A stretch of DNA of 64,000 nucleotides, from assembly GCA_018136815.1 (NCBI GenBank), contig CM030932.1:6176407-6240406 (forward strand), given 5' to 3'. Positions 1 to 10,000 of this stretch are shown here, in pieces. The number at the start of each line of letters is the position of its first letter. Positions within the stretch are counted from its first letter, which is position 1. The position numbers and the translations under genes were made by a program. The notes beneath the pieces were generated by a model that was not told the DNA's origin, searched no databases, and was given only the letters and a program-made list of their open reading frames with translations. This stretch comes from Isochrysis galbana (taxonomy: Eukaryota; Haptophyta; Isochrysidales; Isochrysidaceae).

Positions 1-202
1 ATCGGTGCGCCCATTGAGGCAAAGCATGCTTTGCTGAACCCAATCTTTACAGTGCTTACAGCCATGCGTGCCGGACAGGGGAAGGTCAGGCGCAGTTGAC
101 GGTTTCTTCTACGGAACCTGCCGTTTGCCCCGCTTAATTCATGATATGCATAAGTGTACATCTGCATACATCATGGATTCTTTCTTGTGTGGACGTGTGC
201 AG

Positions 203-864
203 GTGTGCCGTGGATCGGCGGAGGTGCCGACGCAGGCAAGAAGATTGAGCTTAAGTCAGGCTACGCGCTGCCTCATGACAAAGACGTCGGCGCCGTCATT
301 GTCGGCTTCGATCGCGAAATCAACTACCACAAGATCCAATATGCCCAGCTGTGCATCAACGAAAACCCCGGCTGTGAGTTCATTGCCACCAACCTCGATG
401 CTGTGACTCACTTGACCGATGCGCAGGAATGGGCAGGCAATGGCGCAATGGCTGGCGCCATCAAAGGCTGCACAGGACGGGAGCCCACTCTTGTCGGTAA
501 ATATATTCCCGATGCACAAGTCTATGAAGCTGCATGCCGGTGGGGTGCACTCAGCTTTGGAGTCCGTCACGGCTTGTGGTTGGTGGCTCGTTGCTAATCA
601 CCCTCCCGATATTTCGACATATGTCCATCTATAGGCAAGCCTTCCCCACTCATGATTGACTACATGGTGGAGAAGTTTGGCATCGAGCGCGGCCGTATTT
701 GCATGGTAGGCGACCGCTTGGATACGGACATTTTGTTTGGCCAAAATAATGGACTGCTCTCGTGCTTGACTCTCTCTGGTGTCACCACCGAGGAGAAGTT
801 GATGTCGCCGGAAAACTCGATCAAACCCGACTTCTATGTCGATTCGATTGCCGACTTTCTATAG
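203..864 (+). CDS. PGP: Phosphoglycolate phosphatase, 3' part (last two exons)
   Basis: This is a HAD-superfamily phosphatase of the plant/algal PGLP1 / p-nitrophenylphosphatase type. It dephosphorylates 2-phosphoglycolate at the start of photorespiration, usually in the plastid. Two exons are visible: 203-496 and 635-864 (stop TAG). The donor is GTAAAT at 497, the acceptor is ATAG ending at 634, and the Gly codon is split between the exons, which keeps the frame. Family motifs are clear: DKDVGAVIVGFD, the ENPGC-FIATN and DAVTHLTDAQEW stretch, then GRICMVGDRLDTDILFGQN (HAD motif IV, Mg-binding aspartates) and LSGVTTEEKL. The N-terminal DxDG nucleophile region is absent, so the 5' exons lie to the left of the window; the acceptor AG at 201-202 fits this. 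I found no convincing exon in 1-200. The identity is secure; whether the product is plastidial or cytosolic cannot be seen. Confidence 0.93.
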
Positions 865-1616
865 AAGACGGAAGAGGAGTACGCGCGAATCCGTGCAACT
901 GCTTGAGGCCACAGAAAGCAGGGATCTTGATTGCGATACGTCTCTTCCCTTTGAGAAGAGTCTTCCGAAGAGGTGACCCGAAGTCAATCCGCGGCGGCCC
1001 CGTTCGTGCGTGAGATCTGCTCACTTGACGCTTGCTGCGCCGCTTTGTTGCGCGAGCGTCTCCTTGTCCTTGGCATGCCCGATTGACATCATAAAGGTTA
1101 ATCTCTTTACATATCTATGACATAATCCTCGCGAGATCTAAGGCCTAGCCTATGTCCGTCGATAGCTACGATATAAAGAGCACATTGTAGAATTTGGGCT
1201 GTTCTCGCGGGCTCCCATTCGCCATTCGTCGATCTAGACGTTAAGGTGAGCGCCGAAGGGCGGTCGTCCTGCTCAATCTTAGCTTGAGAAAAGACATCTC
1301 CACCGGTCAAAAGACCAAAGACGGGCTTTTTACCACAAGTTGAAAAACATTCTTGAAGGTGCGCCCGCTATGCTACTAGTGACTCACATTCTCATGCGAT
1401 CGCGCCGCCATCGCCTATGGGAATTGGGAATAGCACACGCTGTCGAGGGGACCAGGGAGTAACGTGACGGAGGCGATGGAGCAGCGTACACAACACACAT
1501 CACACATGAAAACAAAAAGAGGGACGTCCGCAAAGCCAACGTAGACTACACGCCCAACACACGCGCCCAAGCGGGCACGCGGAACAGCAATACGAATCAA
1601 AAGGCCTGCCCAAACC
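865..1616. other. Intergenic, no gene seen
   Basis: This is downstream sequence of the phosphatase gene. Only short unsupported ORFs are present on either strand, and I recognise no repeat, RNA gene or element boundary. Confidence 0.5.
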
Positions 1617-1775
1617 CAAGGTGTCGTTCCGTCAATTGTGGGGCATCAGTCGAATTGAGCGATCAAATGTCCATAGTTATGTATAGTATTTTAAAATTAA
1701 ATGAGGGCTAGCCGTGCGTGGGGATAACAACTTTTTTCTCTGCTTTTCCCCGCGGTGCATGTTCCCCCGCGGGGA
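1617..1775 (+). repeat. Half of a fold-back MITE (one arm plus centre)
   Basis: The sequence from 1617 to about 1700 is nearly identical to the left arm of the complete fold-back element at 29844-30079. It shares the terminal CAAGGTGTCGTTCCGTCAAT, the inner GAGCGATCAAATGTCC and the AAATGAGGGCTAGC stretch. It is followed by the same central module (GGGGATAACAACTTTTTT, then CCGCGGTGCATGTTCCCCCG). The second arm is missing, so this is a truncated copy. Confidence 0.8.
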
Positions 1776-2140
1776 CGCCGTGCGTGCGCATGCAAACGCT
1801 TTTCATCTAAGGCCGACAACTACATAAACATGCAGTTTAATGAATAGTATCCACTGAGCACCTGTGATGACTTGCAATCACATTGTGCACGCCGTGCATT
1901 GGGCACGGCGCGATGTGCATCGGTCCCCCCGCGGAGACGCCGTGCGTGCGCATGCCGACTTTTTCCCTCTGCGTGCCACCTAAGGCGCACAACTACGTAA
2001 ACGTGCAATATAAGAGATGTTTCTTTACGCAGCACGTGTGATGACTTGCAATCACATTGTGCACGCCGTGCATGGGCACGGCGCGATGTGCATCGGCCCC
2101 CCCCCGCGGGGGCGCCGTGCGTGCGCATAGCAACTTCCAG
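1776..2140 (+). repeat. Tandem pair of about 170-bp GC-rich repeat units
   Basis: Two diverged direct units lie at about 1811-1982 and 1983-2140. Each holds an ACAACTAC-TAAAC-TGCA start, the block GTGATGACTTGCAATCACAT, GTGCACGCCGTGCAT, GCACGGCGCGATGTGCATCG, and a C/G-run block ending CGCCGTGCGTGCGCAT. The same family is present twice in reverse orientation at about 43150-43520. Its terminal module is also found in the centre of the fold-back MITE family, so the two families share parts. Confidence 0.8.
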
Positions 2141-2640
2141 GAAGGTGCACGCCGTGCGTTCACTCTTTCCGCGGGGGAACTCTGGGCGCGGAGGTCATGC
2201 GCAGCGCGCGGCCGGCGTCATGCGAAGCGCGCGCTGGCCCTCTGGGCGCCCCTGAAGGACCTCTGAGAGCAGGCCATGGCGCGCCGCATGGCGACGCGCC
2301 GCAGGGACCGGGGCGGAAGAGTATGGAACGAGGGAGAGGGGGGGATTTGCACACACCCCGATGGAGTGTGGTGAGAAACGAGCCCCGTTTGCGTTAGCAA
2401 ACGGGCGAAGGGGGGCGACTGGCGATAGGAGGGAGATGGGAAGGGAGCGGCTCAAGACGTCTCGGATACCCTTGTGGCAGGTATACTCGAGGCGCAGTTG
2501 CTTATTTCTCGAGAACTGCTCGCGGCGTGAGCTGGTAAGGGCCGTTCTCCTTTTTTGACGAGAGGTTCCTCCCCCCCCCCCGGTGCTTTTTCCTAGAGAG
2601 TCGGCCGGCGTCGTTCGGTCCGCCTCAATGGGTTTTCCCT
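2141..2640. other. GC-rich intergenic, no gene seen
   Basis: GC-rich sequence with only spurious short ORFs and a C11 run near 2571. No recognisable element ends. Confidence 0.4.
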
Positions 2641-2835
2641 CATTCTAACTTGTGGGGAGTTAGAATGGGAGCCGGGGGCCTGCGAGGGGGGAGATGTGGG
2701 GGGGTGCATAGGTGTATGTATCTGTGACAACAGCACGCGCCAAGGTGTACAGGCAGGTGCGCTGAGGGCTGTCGTGTTAGTACCGGGCTAGTGAGAGTAG
2801 TGGTAGTGGTACTAAAATGCTCAGTTAGATTATTA
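2641..2835 (+). repeat. Dispersed repeat, copy 1 of 2
   Basis: This stretch is about 90 per cent identical by eye to 43791-43985. It opens with CATTCTAACTTGTGGGGAGT and includes GGTGCATAGGTGTATGT, AGGTGTAC-GGCAGGTGCGCT and GAGGGCTGTCGTGTTAGTAC. It is non-coding. The boundaries are set by where similarity to the second copy stops. Confidence 0.85.
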
Positions 2836-2960
2836 TGTAGGCCTCGAATGTATTTGAAATGTATTTGGCCGGAGGCTACAAATACATATGTATTTGGCTT
2901 TATTTGCAGGCCCAAGCACCGTATTTCCCATCTAGGCTCTTGTCAGGCCCTAGGCCCTAG
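2836..2960 (+). repeat. Possible DNA-transposon end with subterminal repeats
   Basis: Short repeated TGTATTTG-type words (GTATTTGAAATGTATTTGG, AATACATATGTATTTGG) lead up to TTTCCCATCTAGG. A comparable arrangement of AACACGG words followed by TTTCCCAGCTAGG ends the hAT remnant near 30790. Clustered subterminal repeats are typical of hAT ends. No coding part is left here. Confidence 0.3.
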
Positions 2961-3109
2961 TGCTAGTGCAGGGGCCCATCTTCCCAGTACGGTACTGGCA
3001 GTACGTCGCAAACTTTTCTTTTTCAGCGCGCTGCCCGCTGCGCCGAAAGGCCGAAACCCGCACCCAGTGGCCGATGCATTTTTTCGGTAGCTTTAAAATG
3101 AGCCCCCCT

Positions 3110-3290
3110 TCACTCTCCCGCGCCCCCCCCCCTCCCCCCCTCCCCCTCCGCTCCCTCCCCAACACAAGTGTTCCCCCCTAGAAGCGCGCGGCTCCCTCCC
3201 CCCCCCCCCTCCCCCTTCCCTCTCCCCCCTCCCCCCTCTTCCTCCCTCCTCCCCTCCCCCCCCCCCCCCCGCCGCCGCCATCGCGCCACC
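3110..3290 (+). repeat. C-rich homopolymer tract upstream of the WD40 gene
   Basis: About 180 bp almost entirely of C runs broken by T or G, ending 25 bp before the start codon chosen for the next gene. It leaves an artificial open frame into that gene. Similar G/C homopolymer tracts lie just upstream of several other start codons in the window. Confidence 0.7.
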
Positions 3291-3314
3291 GCCCACTGGG
3301 GGCCCTCCCCCGCC

Positions 3315-5480
3315 ATGCAGACCGGCGGCGAGGCGGAGCGACGCGGCTCGCAGGCCCGCTCTCTGGTGGGCGGGCTCGTCGCTACCGCTGCGCTCGCCTG
3401 CGTCCTCTTCAGCCTTCTTACCGAGGACTTCCTCAGGCCGAATGCCTTGCTGAGTGAGGAGGGCGGCGCGCCAGAGGAATGTGGCGGCTACATGAGCTTC
3501 TGGTGGTGGTGCCCAGAGGAGAAGGCGGGGAGCGAGTGCGACTGCTCATGGACAGCCGAGTATGCATGCCCGCTCAACCTCGATGCCATCGACCTTGATC
3601 ACAATGGCCACATTGACGTGTTCGAGGCACAGGACTTCAACTCAGATGGAGTCATTACGAGGGAGGAGCGCTTGGAAGAGGACCTTAACCACGACGGGCG
3701 CGCGAGCAAGCAAGAGGCTCTTGCGCGAAGGCGCCCCGAAATGGGAACCAAAGGATATGCTGACGATAGTTTTGAGTGCTTCGACTTCTGCTGCCGCCCT
3801 TCATCTAACCCTGCACCAGCACTTGTTTGGGCCGTTGCGCCTATTGTTCGGCTTTTCTCGCCGCCACCATCACTGACGTCTGCGCAATCGTCTCAGCCGC
3901 CTCCAAACCCACCGATCCCGGCTCAAATGAGTCGTTTGTCGATGCGACGACCATCACCACCGCCCCAACCTTTTCCGCCCCCTTCACCGTCGCCGCGCCC
4001 GCTGCTCCCACTGCCAGACCCGCCCCTCCCTTCACCGCCACCCTCGCCATTTCCATCGCCTCCGCCGTCCGCATCGCCGCCACCCCCTTCGCCATCTCCG
4101 ACATCGCCGTCGCCACTTCCTCCCCCACCCCCGATGCCACCGTCCCCTCAGCCTGCTAAGCCGCCACCCCCACCGGAGCTCCCTCCACCATCATCTCCTT
4201 GGCCTGCGCCACCGCCGCCGCCCACTCCCCCGCCACCATGGGGACCTCCTCCCCCCTCCCCGCCACCGCCCTCTCCGCCCAAACCTCCGCCCCGTCCACT
4301 GTACGACGTGCGCATTGTGAAGGGACATAGCGACTCCGTGGTGTCCGTGTCCTTTGGCGGCCACGACTCGCTCCTGGCCTCCGCGGGCAATTTCGATGAC
4401 ACTATCATCTTGTGGGATCCAATCACTGAACAGACGGTGCGTCAGATAAGGGCAAAGTCCTTCATGATATTCGGTGTTGCGCTGGACTCCAAAGGGGAGA
4501 GAATGGTATCTGGAGGATTCGACAAGATTGTCCGGCTGTGGAACGCACAAACAGGGCAGCTCCTACACAGCATGCGTGGGCATGAGGACGTGGTAAAAAC
4601 TGTGGCATTTCGGCCAGATGGTGAGATGGTGGCATCCGGGAGCTTTGACCACACAGTGAAGCTGTGGGACTTTGAAACTGGCTTGCTCGTTTACACGCTC
4701 CGACACATGTATGCGGTGAACGCGATTGCGTTCGACTGCGATAATAATTATTTGGCCTCCGCCGACGATGCAAACGTCAAGATATGGGACGTCAAGTCGG
4801 GGCAGCGCGTTCGCATTATTCGTGGCCACACATTCCCTGTCACCTCGCTTGCCTTTGCCAAAGGCAACGTGATCGCGACAGCGAGCGAAGACCACACAGT
4901 CCGTGTCTGGAATGCCTTGACAGGGTTCGAGATCTTCAAGATGACGGACCATTTGGGCATTGTCAAGGCCGTCGCTTTCAGCCCAGACAGCGGTCGCTTG
5001 GCATCGGGAGGGTTTGACCACACCATCAAGATCTGGAACATGGTCGACGGCACGCTCATGCAGACCCTTAAGGGTCACACGCGAGAAGTGCTTTCGCTCA
5101 GTTTCAATCATGATGGTCACTTGCTCGCTTCGGGTAGCCGAGACCACCTCGTTCTAGTGTGGGATGTGGCGCCGCCATCAAAACCCAACCCGCCACCGCT
5201 TCCGCCAGCAGTACCACCACAACCTCGAGCTCCTCCGTTAGCACCAGGCGAGCACTCACGTCCCGAGGAAGCGGGTGCCACGGAGCACCATAGCGGCGTG
5301 CAATGTGCTGATGAGGTCTCCGACTGCGGAGCGGATGGCGATAAGATCTGCATCCTTTTCCCGGAATTTTCGAGCCGGCACTGCCGGTTGACGTGCCACT
5401 ACTGTGATGGTTTGGAGGAAGAGATAAAGGCCTTGCAAGCTTTGCGAGCTAGGGAAGGGCACAGCGAACAAGGACCCTGA
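3315..5480 (+). CDS. Membrane-anchored calcium-loop / Pro-rich / WD40 / ShKT protein
   Basis: Single exon, 721 residues from ATG 3315; the in-frame extension upstream is only translated C-tract. In order: a hydrophobic segment at 16-36 (signal anchor); a Cys/Trp-rich patch at 55-86; three calcium loops at 93-104, 107-118 and 123-134, each with D-x-[DN]-x-[DN]-G and Glu at position 12; an SPPPP stalk at about 181-329; seven WD40 repeats at about 330-618 (several ending LWD, IWD or LWN), enough for one propeller; a second Pro-rich linker; and a six-Cys domain at 664-698 spaced C-x6-C-x7-C-x10-C-x3-C-x2-C, the ShKT pattern. The calcium loops are only 2-4 residues apart, too close for normal EF-hand helices. 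Pro-rich and ShKT parts are usually extracellular, whereas WD40 propellers are usually intracellular, so the topology is unusual. A cell-surface or wall-attached binding protein is inferred; no enzymatic function is visible. Confidence 0.85.
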   Translation: MQTGGEAERRGSQARSLVGGLVATAALACVLFSLLTEDFLRPNALLSEEGGAPEECGGYMSFWWWCPEEKAGSECDCSWTAEYACPLNLDAIDLDHNGHIDVFEAQDFNSDGVITREERLEEDLNHDGRASKQEALARRRPEMGTKGYADDSFECFDFCCRPSSNPAPALVWAVAPIVRLFSPPPSLTSAQSSQPPPNPPIPAQMSRLSMRRPSPPPQPFPPPSPSPRPLLPLPDPPLPSPPPSPFPSPPPSASPPPPSPSPTSPSPLPPPPPMPPSPQPAKPPPPPELPPPSSPWPAPPPPPTPPPPWGPPPPSPPPPSPPKPPPRPLYDVRIVKGHSDSVVSVSFGGHDSLLASAGNFDDTIILWDPITEQTVRQIRAKSFMIFGVALDSKGERMVSGGFDKIVRLWNAQTGQLLHSMRGHEDVVKTVAFRPDGEMVASGSFDHTVKLWDFETGLLVYTLRHMYAVNAIAFDCDNNYLASADDANVKIWDVKSGQRVRIIRGHTFPVTSLAFAKGNVIATASEDHTVRVWNALTGFEIFKMTDHLGIVKAVAFSPDSGRLASGGFDHTIKIWNMVDGTLMQTLKGHTREVLSLSFNHDGHLLASGSRDHLVLVWDVAPPSKPNPPPLPPAVPPQPRAPPLAPGEHSRPEEAGATEHHSGVQCADEVSDCGADGDKICILFPEFSSRHCRLTCHYCDGLEEEIKALQALRAREGHSEQGP

Positions 5481-5903
5481 CGACCAAGTCAACTAGACAT
5501 GCATTAGGAGCTAGGAGCGCTCGCATCGGGCAGAGCTGAGGAGAACGAATGTTTTCGCACACAACTCGCTCTGGCGACACGGGCGCTCACATTGACCATC
5601 ACCGTGCAGACACGGTTTGTGCGTGCCAAATACCATTTCGTCTCAGGCAAGGCTGGGGTGCCGGTTCGCGTTGCAACAGTACGGAAGTTGAGTCCTGCCC
5701 TCCTGAGAGACAAATGGGCCCTAAACGGCGAGGTGGCCTCAACTTGAGCTGCTGATGCCCACATGCCGAACAAGCTCAGCCATCTTGCTACGGTGCTATC
5801 ACATGGTGTCTTGTTTGTGACTCGTTTTTTTCGGTACGATTCGTGTGCCCGGCGTTGCAGTTACAGTGCCCCCCTGAGGTGCCTTTCAATCATCTTACCA
5901 TGC
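5481..5903. other. Intergenic, no gene seen
   Basis: This is the 3' flank of the WD40-ShKT gene. Only short ORFs without family features; no repeat recognised. Confidence 0.45.
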
Positions 5904-6430
5904 AACTAAGTTTATACTTAGTTCACGTAGCGGAGGCGCCTCGTGCCCTCCCCTTGTTGCGGGAGTGGTGGTGGTGGCGGAGTGGCTGTGAGACTGAAAC
6001 CTCAGGTTCGGTTGTTTTCGCTCTGGTCCCCGCCCCCATGGGACCCGAGAAACTTTGTTTTTATTTTCTCCCCCCGAACGCCCTCCCCCTCTCGTTGAAC
6101 TCCCCAAAAAGAGGGCGTGGAGAGCTCATTTCTTCTTCAGCGCGGCCTTTGGACGCCCCACAAGACCTGGACCCCGCCCCGCCGCCCCGCCCCGCCAGCG
6201 AAATGGAAATGGGGAATGGGGCGACGGCTTTAAAATCCAACAAAAGGTTAGAGTATCCGCTAGCAGACGAGTACACGCTAGACGGTAGCACGCCATTAGA
6301 CGAAACAGAAGTAGAACATTTGACGAATGCCATCCGCGGGGCGAGTCGCAAACGCCGACGCCTCATGGGGCCCGCCAAGTCCGACTTCAAACTGATGCCT
6401 GCGCGCTGCGCGCCCGTTTTCGACGATCCA
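5904..6430 (+). mobile_element. Retroelement relic with 5' hairpin head
   Basis: It begins with AACTAAGTTTATACTTAGTT, a perfect 8-bp hairpin with a TTAT loop, the same head as the elements at 18649, 23558 and 62578. From about 6150 to 6390 it resembles 62340-62545. Both contain a GCGAAATGGA block and a stretch encoding R-K-R-R-R-L-[MT]-G-P in the same relative place (6345-6375 and 62516-62545). No tail or target-site duplication was found, so it is a decayed or composite copy. Confidence 0.5.
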
Positions 6431-6772
6431 TCCAGATGAGTGACAGCATGTGGGAGGGACTAGTACTCAAACCTTGTTGAACATCATGTTCAATAGCATG
6501 GAGGAGCTCAAGATTGATCTAGCACTCATAATGGATTTAGAGATTTTGTGCAGTACCACATACAAGTTGGAGGGGGAAGCTCGATTCTAGCAAGGGGGTG
6601 TCGCATCCGCGATCGACCTTTTTGTTTTAGAAGTTGTTTGCGTTTCTATGTTCCCTCCTTGCAGGCTAGCCACGAGTCAGCTGTGGCGGAGGCAGGGGCG
6701 GCGGCGGTGACAGCAGCGGTGGTGGTGGTAGCGGCGGCGGTGGGAGCGCGCGACTCATGGCGAGGCGAAAGC
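6431..6772. other. Intergenic, (GGC/GGT)n-rich
   Basis: Holds a GGT/GGC-rich stretch at about 6690-6755. No gene is supported. Confidence 0.4.
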
Positions 6773-7047
6773 TGCCCCCGGTCGCGGGCGTCGAAGTTGG
6801 GCACTCATGGCGCGTCTTGGGGCGTGACGACGTCATCACCGGGGGCCGCAAGCGGCCGATTTCGACGCAGTGCGCGGGGGCAGCGGGCGCGATTGGCGTG
6901 GCTGTGAGGGCGGCATACCGCGCTTTGGTGCTGGTAGCGGCATCCATTTGGTGAGCGGTGACTCGAACGGCCTCGTGGCGCCCCCGGTCGCGGGTCGAAG
7001 TTGGGCACTCATGGCGCGTCTTGGGGCGTGACGACGTCATCACCGGT
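6773..7047 (+). repeat. About 70-bp direct repeats flanking the Copia 5' junction
   Basis: Two near-identical blocks (6773-6841 and 6979-7047) run from CCCCCGGTCGCGGG through GTTGGGCACTCATGGCGCGT to GACGACGTCATCACCGG. The Copia coding sequence begins immediately after the second block. The 137 bp between them is unrelated GC-rich DNA. The arrangement suggests a duplication linked to the truncation of the Copia copy. Confidence 0.75.
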
Positions 7048-10000
7048 CCTAATCGCTCCGGAACTCTCAAACAACTTATTCAGCGCCCGCTACGGTGACG
7101 AACACGACAACATAAAGACGGTCCTCAACACACCTGACGGTAAAGACGAGTACCGAATTATACTTCCAAACGGCGACCACGTCCCACTAGATCGCAATAA
7201 TCGACACAATGTCATACTAGCCTACACCACTCAACACGAGCCACTTGATGCTAGCTTCGACATCATCCATGCTCGCTTCGGTCATGCCCACGCATCCCGG
7301 ATCGACGCCGCCTTCTCAAAGCATAATCTAGACAAATTCCGCCACGATCCCGCCTCTTGTGATGCGTGCCTCAAAAACCGCCGTCGTCTAAATCGCAACA
7401 AAGTTAGCACCACTCACACCAAGTATTCTTACTTTGGCGAATGCGTATCCAGTGACACCATAGGGCCATTTCCTACAAGTCTCATCGGTCGCTACCAATA
7501 CGCTGTTTGTTTCTTTGATCGAGCCACCCGCTATCCTTCCGTCTACTTCCTCAAAAACAAGGACAGCGGATCCGTCCTAGCCGCGGCCAAACAATTCCTT
7601 ACTGATCACAAGATTTACCTTACACGTACCGCCGTCCCCGGTGTCGTCGACACATGGCACTGCGACAATGGCACGGAGTTCACGGCGGCAAACGTAGATG
7701 AATTTTGCGCGGAACTAGGCATCCGGCGCACATACTCCCCGCCTTATACTCCGGACCGGAACGCTCATGCTGAACGTCTGTGGTACACTTTACTCCGCCC
7801 GATGCGTGTCATGCTCGCCCACTCCGGAGGTGATTCCATCAAGCCTCTATTTTGGCCGTTCTTGATGCAATATGCCTGCGAAATCCATCGTGCCCTCCCG
7901 TCTACGGCAAATGCGCATGGCCTCAGCCCCGTCGAAGCGCTCACCGGCCGACCCGCCGATCTCTCCAAATTCAAAGTCATGTTCTGCGACTGTTTCCCTC
8001 GCCTTCCCGACCATATTTCTTCGTCGAAACTCAACTCTCCGCGAGAAAAGGCCGCATTTCTTGGAATCGACTCAACACGAAAAGGCTTCTATGTCTTCCT
8101 ATCCTCCTCCAATCGTGTCACTACCGCCGTCGATGTCACTTTCAACGAACGATCTTTCACAGTTCTCAGCGACGCCCGCGATCCATCATTAATCTCGCAA
8201 GCTTTCCGGCAGCCTCCCTCAAACACGCTGCCTAATTTCGCCGCTCCCACCACCCGCCCTCCGATCATTTCGTCCGCCGTTCCCTCGCCGCCATTGCACT
8301 CCCTCCCAGTTGCAGTCGCCCATCCCATTCTAACAGCACCGCCGCCGTCGGCCCGCCTAGCGTGGCACTTGCCGCCGGCTACCCCTCGCTCCGTCCTTTC
8401 AACGACCGTTGCCGGCCTCCTCGCTATCGCCATGACCGCCTCGTCGGTGGGGGAGTGTCTCATTGTCAATCCCGACTCGGCTAATTCAATTCCAACACCC
8501 AAATCCTTCAAAGACGCAATAGCCGATCCGATCTACGCGAAACAATGGATAGAAGCAATGAAGGACGATGTCAAGGGCAAATACGAGACCAATAATGCTT
8601 GGACGCTAGTCCGCTCCCTTCCTCCCGGTCGCAAATGTACAAAGGGCAAATGGGTCTTCAAAATCATCTACAAAAGCGACGGTTCCATCGAACGCTTCAA
8701 GGCTAGATGGGTGGCTTGCGGTTACTCTCAAGTCGAGGGCATCGACTACGATGAAACCTTTTGCTCTACAATGCGATGTGAGTCCATTCGACTCTTTCTA
8801 GCCAATATCTGCGCATCAGAAGACGATTGGCTCGAGATCGACGTCACCAAAGCGTTCACTCAAGGTGACATGGACCCCAATCTTGATCTATACGTTGAGC
8901 AACCCCACGGCTTCGAACAAGAAGGGTATGCCGCATGTAAGCTTACTCGCCCACTCGAAGGGACCAAGCAAGCCGGCCACCTATTCATGAAGTCGAATGC
9001 CGACCATCTCGTCTCTCTCGGGTTCAAGCGATGTGTCGCCGAGCCTAATCTTTTCAAACGATCCCTAGATGGGATATTAATCAAGATTGGACTGTACGTC
9101 GATAACTTGCTCATTGGCTTTCCTCGCGACAACAAATCGGCTACCGAGCAAGTCCGCACATTCCTTTCAAGGTATACCGCAAGGTTCGCGTGCAGCGCTC
9201 CCAAGGCGCCCTCATTGTTTTGTGGGATGCTACTCTCGCGAGATGTGACCGCTAAAACTCTTCGCGTCAGCCAAGAACACTACATTGTCAACACGGCGAC
9301 CAAGTTCCTGCGCGGCTCGAGCAAACCATACACCGTTCCAATTCGTTCAACCGACATAGATACCTTCATGAAAATGAAAGGTGCCACATCTGATGAAGAG
9401 CGCGCCATCATGAGGGACAAGCCCTATCTAGCTATAATGGGATGCCTGCTCTGGATAGCAAATTGCACAAGGCCCGATGTTGCTTACGCCTCAAGCTTTC
9501 TCTGTCAGTTCATGCAGGATCCAAGCCCCAAGAACTTCGAGCATGCGCTAGCCGTTCTTTCATACCTACACAACACCAAATCGCTGTCGCTAACTTACAG
9601 AGGCTCCGCACCCACCATTGAAGTCTACTCAGACGCATCTTGGGGTTCCTCCCCTAACCCTTTCTCGGGTCACATCATCATGTACTGCGGAGCGGCGGTC
9701 TCATATTCGGCACGCAAACTGAAGATAATTCCACAATCCTCTGCCGAAGCCGAAATCGCTGCATATACTAATGGAGCCAAGGATCTAAGGTTCGTTCTTA
9801 ACGTTCTAGAGTTTCTCGAAGCGGACTACTCTCTTCCGGTTGCTATCCATTGCGACAACTCAGCCACAATCGCTTCGATCAAGAACCCTGGTGTTACGGC
9901 TCGCACTCGTCACTACGAAAATTGGCTTTGGTTTGGCCGCAAGCAATTTCTCGATCTTATCTCTACTCCTTCGTGGCTGTCGACCAACAACCAAATTGCC

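Noticed and set aside
3168..3314. N-terminal extension of the WD40-ShKT gene starting at 3168
   Set aside because: It translates only the C-rich tract into Pro/Ser/Leu; ATG 3315 precedes a normal protein sequence and a signal anchor.
4563..5147. Minus-strand ORF of 194 codons
   Set aside because: Lies fully antisense to the WD40 repeats; no domain of its own.
5843..6439. 198-codon ORF as a gene
   Set aside because: Starts outside and runs through a retroelement hairpin head and GC-rich relic; only a short R-K-R-R-R-L-M-G-P stretch is shared with another relic.
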